In this document: piece after piece, positions 20,655 to 30,702 of the stretch | How positions within the stretch are numbered: position 1 is the stretch's first letter | Layout: every line of letters begins with the position of its first letter | Source of the DNA: Diaporthe sp. PMI_573 | Taxonomy: Eukaryota > Ascomycota > Sordariomycetes > Diaporthales > Diaporthaceae | Length of the DNA stretch: 64,000 nt | Reading direction: 5' to 3' | Assembly: GCA_021399435.1 (NCBI GenBank) | Contig: JAJTUP010000073.1 | Location: 1-64,000, forward strand | Program-made: the position numbers and the translations under genes | Notes under the pieces: generated by a model | What the model was told of the DNA's origin: nothing | Databases searched by the model: none | What the model saw: the letters and a program-made list of their open reading frames with translations, nothing else

Positions 20655-23223
20655 CTAATCCCCATCCTCAATTTCCGTTTCATCAATTGTAAACCCCATA
20701 GCGACATCTCCAAACCCCCCTGTAGCGAACTCCTCAGCCTCTTCGTCACTCTCCACGGCTGTGGGACCGCTTAACCATGCTGTGGCCTTCGTCTTCATAG
20801 TCTCGTCGTCACCACAACTCTGCAGAGTCACCAGTTCCTCCTCCTCGTGAATCGACAGCAGTAAGGGGTCGATGTGTTGGACCAGGCCGGCACGATACCA
20901 TGATCGAAGTACTTGACACATGCTGACGATTTGTGCATCGAGAAGTGTCCTATGTGGCGAGACCATTCTGCCTGATGCCGAGAATAGCCTCTCACACTCT
21001 GCCGACATGGCCTGAACGGTGAGAAAATCAAGAGCCATCCGAGACAGGCGGGGATATTTGCGCCGCCTCTCGTGCCAATATGCAACAGGATCTCGGGTCT
21101 CGATATGCTCACTGTCGTTAGCACACCAAGACTCATATTCGTCGCCGGAAATTCGCCGAGTCTGCTGCTGGGGCTGCTTTCGACGGTCGTTATGGTCGAA
21201 CGGGTCGAAAAACTTGCGCCTTTTCGGAGCAGGCCCTTCCTCGTCATCACAATCATCAGGCACAGCGACATGCGAATAGTCTCTCCGCCAAACTGTCTTC
21301 ACCATGATCTTCGCCGTTGAAATCCACGCCGGGGTCTGGTCCCATTGCTGCTCAAACCATGCCCAGCCATATGAAGGATGCAGCGCCATAGCCGTGTAGT
21401 AGACAGGGGTTTCGTCGAGTTCTTATGTGGTCAGCTCTGGCCATATAGCCAGAAAGAAAGATAAACTTACTATGGTAGTACTCGTCCATCTTCTGCCATG
21501 CTAAGTTGATACCAATCCTGAATTGCTCCGGATCAGGGAAGCCCTCAGCTTCGGCCTTGAACTTTTCAAGCTTGGCCATAAGCCTCTCAAACCCTAAGAG
21601 GACATCCCATATGTTGCCATAAGAGCCAACAAATCCATGCTTACGCTTTCGGACTTGGCCATCACCCTCCAGAGTTTTCACCACCGTTTCAAACTCTGTT
21701 AAGATCTCCTCGAGCCGCTGGAGCACATCCCAGTCATTTTGAGACAGCTGTGATTCATCTCTGATGATGTGAGGTACCTTAACACCCTTCCTGACTTGCT
21801 TGGTGCGTTTGCCCCTGTTCTCATCCTCCCACTCCTGCTTGAATTTGAGAACAGTGAGCTCGAGGTGTCGTCGAAGTTTGAGCGCTCGACGGATCATGTA
21901 GAGCTGCGAGAGCCAGCGCGTGTCGTTGTCTCGAATGACTTGGAGTGGCTTTCTAGCTCGTAACTTGGCACTTGATGCCTTTTTGATATCATCGGCTTGG
22001 ATGTCTCGAAGTAGATAGGATAAGCGCTGCGCACGATAAATATCATGAACAATATTATGCAGCTTGCCTAAAACATCTTAGCGAAGGAACCCAAGATTCA
22101 GGGCAACTGACACACCAACTGGCCCTTTCTTCAGCCACGTTGCCCATTCGGCATCAGATACGACACCGGCACCACTGAATGGGTCATCCAGCTCGAGAGC
22201 ATCCGCACACTTGCCGAAAAGAAGGGCTTTAGCAGCAAGATTGAGGGTATGGCCAAAGCAGCGCACGCGTCGGCGCTTGCCATCAAACCCGAGGAGTCCA
22301 CCGAGCGTGTCCATTGCTGTATCGTTATTGGCAGCGTTGTCGAGGGTTGTGTACCCTACTTTGTCTCGAATGCCAAAGAGATCGATGACTGTGGATACTT
22401 CTGCCGCAATGTTCTCGCCTGTATGCCGTTTCGATATCTCAGGTAGACCGAGGACAATTTTCAAGGGACGATTCTGCTCATCTCTGAAGAAACACGCAAT
22501 TCCACACAGACTCTGTCGATTTCGAGCAGTCCAGCCATCAAAAGAGAGATGCACCAGGCCCGGGCAATGACGCAGAACTCCAATAATGGTATCTCGGTGT
22601 TTGTAGTACTCGGCAATGATCTTATTTCGAATGGAATCTCCAGTTACATGGGCCTTGCGTAACGCAACGGATGGATTCAAGTATTCGAAGACGGCGCGTA
22701 ACTCCGGGTCCTCGGCATCAGTGAAGGGCCTATTAGTATTGACAACCCACTGAACAACCAGCTGCTGGAAGTGGTCTCGGTCAAATCCTTTGATGAAGGA
22801 ATTGGCAATAGCTTGCTCACGGGGTTTGGCTGCGTCCAGGCCGAAGTGTTGGCTAATCGACTTGTGTCTCCCACCGCGCCCATCCCTCTCTGCCATCAAC
22901 TCTGCCCTCCGCTCTGCCGCCGACTTGGTCTTCTCTCCCACTGGCGCGCAGATGTGGTGAATCAGATAAACGTGTTCCATGGCATTTTGAATACCGACGG
23001 ACGTGATGGAAGTCGGCTTGGGGCGATTCTGCTTGATACAAGGTCGGCACACCCATCGACGTTCGGTCACGTTCTGGATATCGTAACCAAAGCGCCAAAT
23101 CCATGATCGTGTTTCTTTGGTGCGCTCAGACAAGGTATAGCCTTTAAAATGGGTAAAGAGTCGGTTTTCATATGCAGTCTCAGGTGTCGACTCCACCAAG
23201 GGTAGGGGGTCTGCTCCGGACAT
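20655..23223 (-). CDS. hAT transposase (three exons, 823 aa)
   Basis: Exons are 23223..22116, 22067..21471 and 21421..20655. Introns are 48 bp (GTGTGT to GCTAAGATGTTTTAG) and 49 bp (GTAAGT to CATAAG). Splicing gives continuous hAT protein: GPVG joins KLHNIVHDIYRAQRL, and MDEYYH joins KLDETPVYYTAMALHP. The N-terminal region has a BED-like finger (WVCRPCIKQNRPK...HVYLIHH). The catalytic core has LVHLSFDGWTARNR and TTLDNAANNDTAM, and the C-terminal dimerisation block contains AMSAECERLFSASGRMV. The first ATG of the frame is MSGADPLPLV. No stops or frameshifts were found, so the element could be autonomous. Its N-terminal half is closely related to the chimeric ORF at 53.5 kb. Confidence 0.85.
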
Positions 23224-23375
23224 GTTGGACGCGTTTGTCCTTCCAAAAACGCGGTTGGGTGGAGAATTTCGGTAGGTAAACACCCCAAATTAGGTACTGG
23301 ACAGGGGTTTTCCGGGAGGGAGGGGTTCTGCCGCCCCTGGGTAATGCCCCACCTAGTACTAGCACGGGCCATATC

Positions 23376-23520
23376 AACATGATCAACATCGTGTACACGG
23401 AGATAAAGGGGTGTGAAGTGATGTTGATGTGTATCAACATTCCCATTTTCGATGTGATGTGTATGTTGACAAGATGTTGATCAACATGTGTAATACACAT
23501 GTTGAAAATGTGAAGTTGAT
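23376..23520. repeat. hAT-2 subterminal repeats, 5' side
   Basis: The repeated words include CATGATCAACATCGTG, GATGTTGATCAACATG and CATGTGTAATACACATG-like palindromes. The same vocabulary occurs at 20511-20645. Confidence 0.75.
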
Positions 23521-23530
23521 CGGAGCCTTG

Positions 23531-24856
23531 TCCAACAAGGTAACCAATCCATGCACGTGGCTCGAGACGTTGACGTCTTCTTTTCTTGAGCTGTGCGTCT
23601 GAGGTCATCGCGTAGGCCTTGCAGCCAAAAACGCGAAGATGGGTTTGATCTGGTCTTGGATCTGGTCGTGGGATACCCAAGCGTTTGGCAATCGCTAAGT
23701 GAAATTGGTAGTAGGGTGTCTTCCAGTCCAGTCCGTAATTTGGTGTTCGGTTGTTGAGATAGACGGTTGTTCGTCCAATTTCGGGCCAAAGAGAGTGTGG
23801 GAGTTTTGAGCTTGTTCGCATTGCACGCATCTTCTCCTTGATCACACCCCCTGAGCGCTCGGCTCCTCCGTTTTGTGCTTGTGTGTTGGGTGCTGAGGGC
23901 TCGATTTTGATGTGTTTTGATTCGAGGAATTCTCTGACAGCTCGTCTTCGGCTGAACAGTTCTCCATCACATTCAATCACCTTGACCTTGGTGTTGTTTT
24001 GAATTTCCATCATCCCCAGGAATGATTTCATAACCTTGAGGAGGGTTTCGCTATCGCGACTTTCAAGATAGTAATCCCAGATGAGTCCTGACACTCTGCA
24101 TGTGAGTAGCAGTTGTGATGTGTAGTTGTTGACTCCTGGTTCGTAGTCGTGAAAATCAAGTGCTATCCTTTCGCCTTCTCGTTCGAGGATCTCCCTCGGT
24201 GCTCGACGGATTTGCCTCGTGATCTTGGCTAAGGCACAAGCTTCACATTCGACTGTTGTTGGTCCCCGAATGCGCACCCCCTGAGATGAGGCAACTAGGT
24301 GCTCAAGCGCGCTCGGGCCTGGGTGACCAAGACGGCCGTGCCAGAGGATGGCTTCGCCTGTGAGTGGTCTCCTTTTGGTGTAGGTAGTGTGTTTCTTCCT
24401 CCATGTGTTGAAGGCGCTTTGCACTTCGTGTGGTTGGTAATCGATGACGTATTGGCCGTGGATGTCCCTGAGTTTGCACAGAGTTGACCTGTCACGTCGT
24501 TTCAAAGTTGTTGGATCGTGTTCGTTGTCCCAAAAGATACCCTTCCTTCGAAGTTGCCTCAGAGAGACGAGTGTTGTCAGGAGTCGTGGGCAGAGGGCAA
24601 CGTTTTCGAGGTGTAGGACGGTCGGTCCAGTGCGGACCGGCATTGTGCCGTATGCGAGTACTGGTAGTTGTCTGTCTCCAGCCCACAGGTAGTCATCGTG
24701 TGTGGCTGGTTTCGTATCAAACAGTCCCTCGCTGTTGTTTGTGATCGAGATCGTACTCGCTGGGTCAAGTATCACCGAGTGTCGAAGAGGGTATTCTTCT
24801 GCGTTTATGGCAAAAGCTCCCCTAGCCTCTATACTCGTGACACAATATCCTGGGAG
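23531..24856 (-). pseudogene. Ty1/copia pol: protease and integrase, truncated by hAT-2
   Basis: The frame continues directly from gag after one TGA. It shows the protease active site (VILDPASTISITNN), the GAG-pre-integrase zinc module (ILWHGRLGHPG...CEACALAK), and the integrase core with D (IALDFHDYEP), D (VIECDGELFS) and E (NGGAERSGGVIKEK). It ends at AWIGYLVG, where hAT-2 begins. Reverse transcriptase and RNase H of this copy were not found on the far side of hAT-2. The element is therefore dead as a unit. Confidence 0.85.
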
Positions 24857-26101
24857 TCAATCTTCGACTTCCTCGACGACTTCTTCTTTCGTCGGTTTAG
24901 GTGTCCTTGACTTGGACTTCGATCTCGGACCTTTGAGGGCTCGGACCTGTGCTTGTAAATCAGCATTGTTTGCAAGGGCTTCCTGCACCTTTTCTTCAGT
25001 CACTCGACTCTTCCGGAAGCCACTCCAGGCTTTCTCCGGGAACACGTAGTAACAGTTTGCAAGGGCGTGGGGCCGATCGCATGCCGCGCACATATCAGTC
25101 GAGCCTTCAGCTCTAGACCGGCTGCGCTTTTGGCCCGCGTTGCTTCCACGTGATTCTTTCAAGCCCTTTCTGCGTGGTTTCTTCTCATCAACAGATTGAG
25201 CGTCCTCATCACTGTCATGACCCTTCAGGCCATCATAGGTAGTTACCCATGCCCCTTTCGACGCTCTGGCAGTTTTGTTCTGCGAGCTTAAGGCTTGCAA
25301 CTCCTTACGGATAAGGTTCCCAACGCTTCTGAAGGTAATGCTCCCATCTGCAATTTCCTGTTCTCGTGTCTGCCGAAATGTGGTTGCCCATATTGGCATA
25401 ATGCCTTGTAAGGCTTGCAATAGGTCCGGGACCCATGCAATGGTTTGTTTCGTTTCCGCAACCCCTTGTTGGGTAGCTTTCGCCATTGCGGTTTCCCATT
25501 TGTCAACCCACATCAAGGCATCCCTCGGATTCCTCGGCGGTTTCAGGGAGTTCTTGTAGGCAGTTCTTGTCTCTAGCAATTCATCTGCCTTCGACTGTCC
25601 GCATCTCTTCTGCAGGTTGTTATGCCATTTCCATAGCGGTTCTCCTGCATTACAGCATGTTGACTTATATGGAGGTGCGACTGTCTGCATGATCCACTTT
25701 CTGAGTTTCTGGACCGAGCTTTGTTCTTCCTTGTAGTCCGGCTCGAGTTGCTTGTACCCCTGGAGGTCGAGATTATAGGTCTTCAGGCCGGCATCAGTGA
25801 GATCGGATAGCAACCATTGGCCGTTCCTCTTCTCCTGGATGACCTCGGCTTCGTCGATTTCGTCGTCAGATCCTCCGATTGTCTGGGAGGTTGCGCCTCG
25901 TGCGGCTGCGACGGTCTTCGTATACTTCCGCAGTCGGATGTCGGGTTTCTGTGGTCTCGGTAGGAGGTTTTCTCGATGATTTATATGAGCACTGAGCCCG
26001 TAGGATTCGGCTTGGAGAAGGAATTCGTGGTCCCAATCATTCCATTCTTCGGGCTTCGATAGCAGTGCGCTAAGGTTCTTCGTGTTGATATTGTCGGCCA
26101 T
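24857..26101 (-). CDS. Ty1/copia gag, 414 aa
   Basis: The frame starts MADNINTKNLSALLSKPEEW and is typical of a fungal copia gag. It has a helical capsid-like middle (WKWHNNLQKRCGQSKADELL, LRKWIMQTVAPPY) and a retroviral-type zinc knuckle CAACDRPHALANC (C-x2-C-x3-H-x4-C), followed by a basic/acidic tail. It ends with one TGA (24857-24859), after which the same frame reads on into protease-integrase. Copia elements usually encode gag-pol as one ORF. The TGA is therefore either a suppressible stop or a recent nonsense mutation. Confidence 0.8.
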   Translation of the reverse strand: MADNINTKNLSALLSKPEEWNDWDHEFLLQAESYGLSAHINHRENLLPRPQKPDIRLRKYTKTVAAARGATSQTIGGSDDEIDEAEVIQEKRNGQWLLSDLTDAGLKTYNLDLQGYKQLEPDYKEEQSSVQKLRKWIMQTVAPPYKSTCCNAGEPLWKWHNNLQKRCGQSKADELLETRTAYKNSLKPPRNPRDALMWVDKWETAMAKATQQGVAETKQTIAWVPDLLQALQGIMPIWATTFRQTREQEIADGSITFRSVGNLIRKELQALSSQNKTARASKGAWVTTYDGLKGHDSDEDAQSVDEKKPRRKGLKESRGSNAGQKRSRSRAEGSTDMCAACDRPHALANCYYVFPEKAWSGFRKSRVTEEKVQEALANNADLQAQVRALKGPRSKSKSRTPKPTKEEVVEEVED

Positions 26102-26271
26102 TTTGCTCTTAAATTGAGGCACTGAGACTCTTAATTGTCAGATTATCACCCTTTTAGGTATGTGGGACGTGTAATTATGGTCCAATTGATGGGGTGGTAA
26201 CTGTGTGTATTGTGATGATGTCTTGTCTTGGTTCCTTGGTGGGACCCCACCCGTAAGGGGCTGGTTTTGTC

Positions 26272-26577
26272 ATGATTCAACCATTGATGCCTCAGGCACC
26301 TAACCCAAAGCACCCGTCACATCTGACAACAACAACTATAAGCCAGCATAGATACATAGATAAGATACTTAATAAGTTCAATATACCTGAAAAGGTACAA
26401 AAGCATGAGATCATTCCTCAGCTTACACCATATACCCCTAATACAAAACTTGAAAAGAATAAAGGGGAAGCAGATAAAGGTACTATAGAGTGGTACCAGC
26501 AACAAATAGGCAGCCTATTATATGCTAGCCTAAAGACCAGAATAGATCTTACATATACAATAAACGAATTAGTGTCA
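26272..26577 (+). pseudogene. Ty1/copia reverse transcriptase fragment
   Basis: The plus strand reads ISQHRYIDKILNKFNIPE, then TPYTPNTKLEKN and WYQQQIGSLLYASLKTRIDL. This is the segment after the RT active site in copia-type elements. It is AT-rich and isolated, and belongs to a copia family different from those at 23.5-26.1 and 33.9-35.6 kb. Confidence 0.65.
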
Positions 26578-27869
26578 CAGTCCTGGCTCCCTACGCTCGG
26601 TCCGCGGCGGACCAGGCTATGGGGGATGCCCAACCCAGAGGGTTGGGGTCTGATTACGTGAGCCGCCGGCTCGATAAAACTCCGCACCCTGTCCTGATAG
26701 CTGTTTCGTAGCTCTTCGAGCTGTGCCTACCGAGGATAGAGCCTGTACGTAGTAAATAGAAGACCTGCCTGATCATCCTGACTGCTCGACGTCCACCTGC
26801 CCGGGAACCGCCTGCCTGCTATCGTGACAACATAGATACTTCAAGCTTTGTAATACTATGGTATTTGCTTCGGAAGGAAAGATTTTAAGAATCAAGGATT
26901 GAGGAATAGATCACTATTTCACTAATTCTAGCTTTCAGGTTCTAGACATTGAGGTCTACCGGCATATTATGTACTAATGCATATGGCCACGAGCAGAAGA
27001 GCTTTTATGACAAAGGTCATGAAACAGTCCTGGAGAAGGTCCGGCCACACTTGAGGTGGTGGGAAAGGTGGTCTACGGCATACATTCTAATATTCAAACA
27101 CATACAATCAAGATATAAGAGTTGGGTTTCTTGTCCATGAGGTCCAGTCTAGTCTAACGTAGGTGGCCCGGATTCCGACCACCCCCCGATTCCGACCACC
27201 ACTTTTTGGTGCAGACACACTATAAAACACTCACTTTTCAACCTCCTCTATTAAATCCAGATTAAATCTCCCAACCCTAACCCTAGTACCAAAATATAGC
27301 GTATTGAATATATTTTAATACAAAAATAATAATAAAATATATTTTGGCTTGTAATAGTTATAGAATTAAACTTAAACTTACAGTAATTAATAATGTTAAA
27401 GATTACTAGTATTTTCCTCTATAACACTAACATTTATTTTCTATAGCTAATTTCTTATATATCTTAATAAATAAATTAATTAGTAAAAATTGTCCAGAGC
27501 CCGAGTCCGATTGCCTCTTGAGGAAATTCGCGCCAATTCCCCAAAGAGGAAAGTGGGACTTTCTGCCTTAGGTTCTGGAAGTTTCGAAACTGGAGCCGCC
27601 AGGCAGCCGCCCAGGCAGTTGAGGATTTGGCGCCCACCCGTTTTTCTGCCAGGGTGGAGCAGACATGTTACGTCTTGCTTACCAGTGTTACGTGTTCCTG
27701 CCAAATCCTCCAAGATCCAAAAGGATCTTCGCGCGAGAGAAAAAGGCGTGACTCGGGTGAAATGAGAGGATTCGGAGAACTAGCAGTCTATCTATCCTCT
27801 CAAGAGATCGGATCAGGATGAGTCACGTGACCCTCTGCTGGCTACTTCTTTAGTTAGCCTGTCAAATGA
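26578..27869. other. No gene; short repeats
   Basis: This holds a GC palindrome (GGTCCGCGGCGGACC near 26600) and a 13-bp direct repeat GATTCCGACCACC at 27171-27183 and 27188-27200. It also has a very short telomere-like AACCCTAACCCTA (27273-27285) and a strongly AT-rich stretch at about 27290-27480. Nothing coding is supported. Confidence 0.5.
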
Positions 27870-28067
27870 CCTCGTGCGTCGGAATACATCAAAGAGCCGT
27901 CCTTCACGAAAGCCACGGACTGGTTCGCTTCCCTCAGTCGCGCAGGGGTGGCGCAGATCAAGCAGGCGGTTCGGACCGTTGGTGGAGACGCGCCTTGGGT
28001 GATGAACGCTTTAATGTGGTGGCTGGGCCAGTCCCGACGCGACTTCTCAATGATGTTGCAGAGTTGA
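27870..28067 (+). pseudogene. Coding-like fragment of unknown family
   Basis: Between two stops the frame reads ASEYIKEPSFTKATDWFASL, then AQIKQAVRTVGGDAPWVMNA and WWLGQSRRDFSMML. The composition looks like real protein, but there is no ATG at its start and no recognised domain. It may be a single exon or relic. Confidence 0.25.
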
Positions 28068-28583
28068 GCCGAGAGGCTGCGTGAATGGTTTAATTCAGCT
28101 CACACCCGCGCATTGCCTCATGTTGTGTAACCAAAACACGGAGATCGTGACGAATTACAATCAAAATGGCGACCGCGACTTGGGGAGTCGAGGGCTGCAG
28201 CTGGGGTTCTCCCGGATGCGTATTGCATTGGTTCCTGGTCTTCCACTGTTCGGTTTGTGCCAATCAATTTGCGACCCTGCGCGACGCGTGCTAGATCTGG
28301 CCAATTACGTTCCGCTGAGCTTTCCTTGGCAGAAAATTGCCCACTGGTATATTCTCCGGAGCAAGGCGCTTACACCCAGGAGCGCGGGTAGAAGACGCGA
28401 CAAGACACGACGGCTGATGCAACCAAGTCAGGTATCTTGGATATCTACCGTATCCGTACCTTGCCTAGATATGCCTAGACCTCCTCTCTTTCTAGCCTTT
28501 GCATTTTTACTACTCTCTTTGTGTTTGCTTTTGTTTTTCAACTACCCATAACCATCTAGAAATAGCAAGACGCCGAGACAGCA
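28068..28583. promoter_or_regulatory. Probable promoter/5' leader of the 28.6-kb gene
   Basis: A pyrimidine-rich run at about 28480-28550 (CTCTTT/CTTTTG words) precedes the ATG by some 35 bp, a common fungal core-promoter pattern. No TATA box was assigned. Confidence 0.35.
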
Positions 28584-29714
28584 ATGCCCCCAAAACGTAG
28601 AGGCGCCAAACGCCGAACAGCACCTGCCCGTCCGCAAGGTGTAGCCCCAAAACCAAGAGGGCGGAAGCCCAAGGCAAAAGCAAAGCAAACAAAGAAGGAG
28701 GAGCCTTGCGAGCAGCCGGACCAGTCTCGAGCCACCCCGCTCATATTCGAGGACTACCTAACGGTAGACCCCGGCAGTGTGCGCGAGTGCTCAAGGACCG
28801 TTCTCGTCATCAACCCGGAGATCAGCAGCGAAGAGCAGGAGCGCGTAGAAGAAGCCAAGGCCCTCATCCTGCAAGCCCGTCGCGCCCAAGTGAAGGGCTC
28901 CGTTCTGGAGCTGCTGGGCAAAGATGCACGGGCCTGGCAGTCCGTCGAGCTTACGGCCAACGAATACAACGGCCTCGTCTACGACGCGGCGAAGTCGTGG
29001 TGGCTACGGCACTCGTTGTCTGGGCTCCGCTTAGACTGGATGTTCAGCCCCGGCGGCCGCGGTGACGGCGTGCTCACCGTGCGCAACCCCGGCTCGTTCG
29101 AGCGCCGGCTCGCGCGGGCCGTCGATGCCGAACTCACCTCCCGGCTCAACAACAACCGACTGATCCACGATCTCGGCGCGTACTGGGAGCCACTAGAGCC
29201 CCTCTTACACGCGCGGGCGGTGGCCACGGGCGGCGGTGCCGGCTTGCGATCGCCGTCGCGCACCTACCACCACGACAAGAAAGTGGACAAGAAACGGGAC
29301 GCGGAGGACGACATATGGGTGGCACATTTTGCGCTGGAGCTGGACCCGGAGCCGGAGCCCGGCGACAGGGCCGCGCGCCTGCCGGACGTGATCGACTCCT
29401 TACTGAACGCAGGCACGCTATGCGTCATGGTCGTGCGCATCGAGCGCCGCGGGCTGCACGATTTTTCTCTCCCTTGCTGGCTCTACCGTCGCGCAGCAGA
29501 CGGCGAGGTGAGCTGCGTGCCGGCGGACGGGGAAGAGGGCCTGACTCTGTTCGACTTTGTGCCGGCCGACGTCCTGCACGAGCAAGGCGTGACGGGTCCC
29601 AGCCATGAGAGGGCCAGCCTGGAGTCTGGCGACATACAGGCGGAAATCGAAAAGGAAGTCTTTGGCAAGCCAGTCGACGGACAATTGGAACGGGTGAATA
29701 ATGAGACGTGGTAA
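28584..29714 (+). CDS. Unrecognised basic-N-terminus protein, 376 aa
   Basis: This is an uninterrupted single-exon ORF with visibly higher GC than the surrounding transposons. Residues 1-40 are Lys/Arg/Pro-rich and include PKPRGRKPKAKAK, an AT-hook-like core and probable nuclear signal. The rest looks globular, with motifs such as AWQSVELTANEYNGLVYDAA, WWLRHSLSGLRLDWMFSPGG and LRSPSRTYHHDKK, and an acidic LELDPEPEPGD stretch. I do not recognise a family, and no catalytic motif stands out. The intact frame and coding-like composition argue that it is a real gene. A nuclear location is inferred only from the N-terminus. Confidence 0.6.
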   Translation: MPPKRRGAKRRTAPARPQGVAPKPRGRKPKAKAKQTKKEEPCEQPDQSRATPLIFEDYLTVDPGSVRECSRTVLVINPEISSEEQERVEEAKALILQARRAQVKGSVLELLGKDARAWQSVELTANEYNGLVYDAAKSWWLRHSLSGLRLDWMFSPGGRGDGVLTVRNPGSFERRLARAVDAELTSRLNNNRLIHDLGAYWEPLEPLLHARAVATGGGAGLRSPSRTYHHDKKVDKKRDAEDDIWVAHFALELDPEPEPGDRAARLPDVIDSLLNAGTLCVMVVRIERRGLHDFSLPCWLYRRAADGEVSCVPADGEEGLTLFDFVPADVLHEQGVTGPSHERASLESGDIQAEIEKEVFGKPVDGQLERVNNETW

Positions 29715-30564
29715 AGGTGTTGCCAGGATGTTCAGTTTTCCAAACGAACTAGCGAAAATACCACCGGGGTCGTTCCAAACAACGGAGGAATTGAAAGCAA
29801 TCGTATATATATATATATATATATATACTGGATTTTTTTTGCGGTCTTGTGCAAACATGGTGTTCTCGTCTTCTTTGCGGCGCTTGCTGGGTCACGTGAC
29901 TCATCCTTATCTGATATCACGGACAGGCCTCACTTTCGGACCTCTGTGCTCTAGTCAGTCAGTCAATCAGGTCGCTCTCGCGTGCGACGGAATAGGTCCC
30001 AGAACCTCCACGTTACTCGAGAGCTATAGACTGGCAGTTCCCCTTCCTTTCTCATTGCACTGATTTGCACGTTCTTTTCACGCGAAGGTCCCTCGGACCT
30101 GAGGAGAGTATTAGCTAATGGCCAGCAAGCAGATGATCAAGGCTGCAGGTGCTCGACCGCTGGTGCCCTCATGCCTCAGCTGTAGTTACGGCGGCGGCTC
30201 TTTGGCGGATAGTGGCGGTAGCCTCAACTACGGACGTGCGCTTGATTACTAGGTTAGGCCTAGCGACGGTACGTACTCGGTCATATTGATACACATTATC
30301 CAGGTCGACAGAGCAGCGGACTTCTCTCCAAAAAAGGGCGCCGCGATGGTACCTTTCGACAAGGCGCCACAAAGGCGCCGAGCCAATCTCGACGCGACAT
30401 CTAGCTATCCCTGCGCAAACCCTCCTCTCATCCTCTCCTCTCATTCTCCAAGCGCGTAGGGAGTGGGAATATCGGGTGCCTGGCAACAATCTTCGGTAAA
30501 CAACGACGGAGCCCCCAGCCTTTCCAGCGACGCAGGACGATGAAAGCCCCCCCGCATTCTCGTG
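29715..30564. other. Intergenic region with (TA)n tract
   Basis: A (TA)12 microsatellite lies at 29804-29827. The rest is the shared region between two same-strand genes and shows no supported coding sequence. Confidence 0.5.
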
Positions 30565-30572
30565 TATATAAG
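30565..30572 (+). promoter_or_regulatory. TATA box candidate for the M16 protease gene
   Basis: TATATAAG occurs 131 bp upstream of the ATG at 30703 and is followed by a CT-rich leader (CTCCCTCTCCTCTTCC). Confidence 0.45.
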
Positions 30573-30702
30573 CGTCGCCTGGCACAGTATCTCCCTCTCC
30601 TCTTCCTGTGCCTTATCAAGTGCGAAGAGCGCGAGAGCCATTGCGATTCCTGAATCCCCCTGAGAACTGTTTCTGCCGCGAAGCCGACCCAAGGCCGCAA
30701 AG

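Larger units (their letters stand above)
20500..23530 (-). mobile_element. hAT element hAT-2, apparently intact (about 3.03 kb)
   Basis: The terminal inverted repeats read CAAGGTTCCGATCAA at 20500-20514 and CAAGGCTCCGATCAA (reverse strand) at 23516-23530, with one mismatch. Both ends carry clusters of TGTTGATCAACA-type palindromes. The flanks share a near-identical octamer (CAATAAGG at 20492-20499; CAACAAGG at 23533-23540, offset by 2 bp), an imperfect candidate target duplication. The element interrupts a copia pol gene on its high-coordinate side. Confidence 0.85.

Noticed and set aside
27273..27285. Interstitial telomere repeat
   Set aside because: Only about two CCCTAA units are present, which is within chance expectation for this length.
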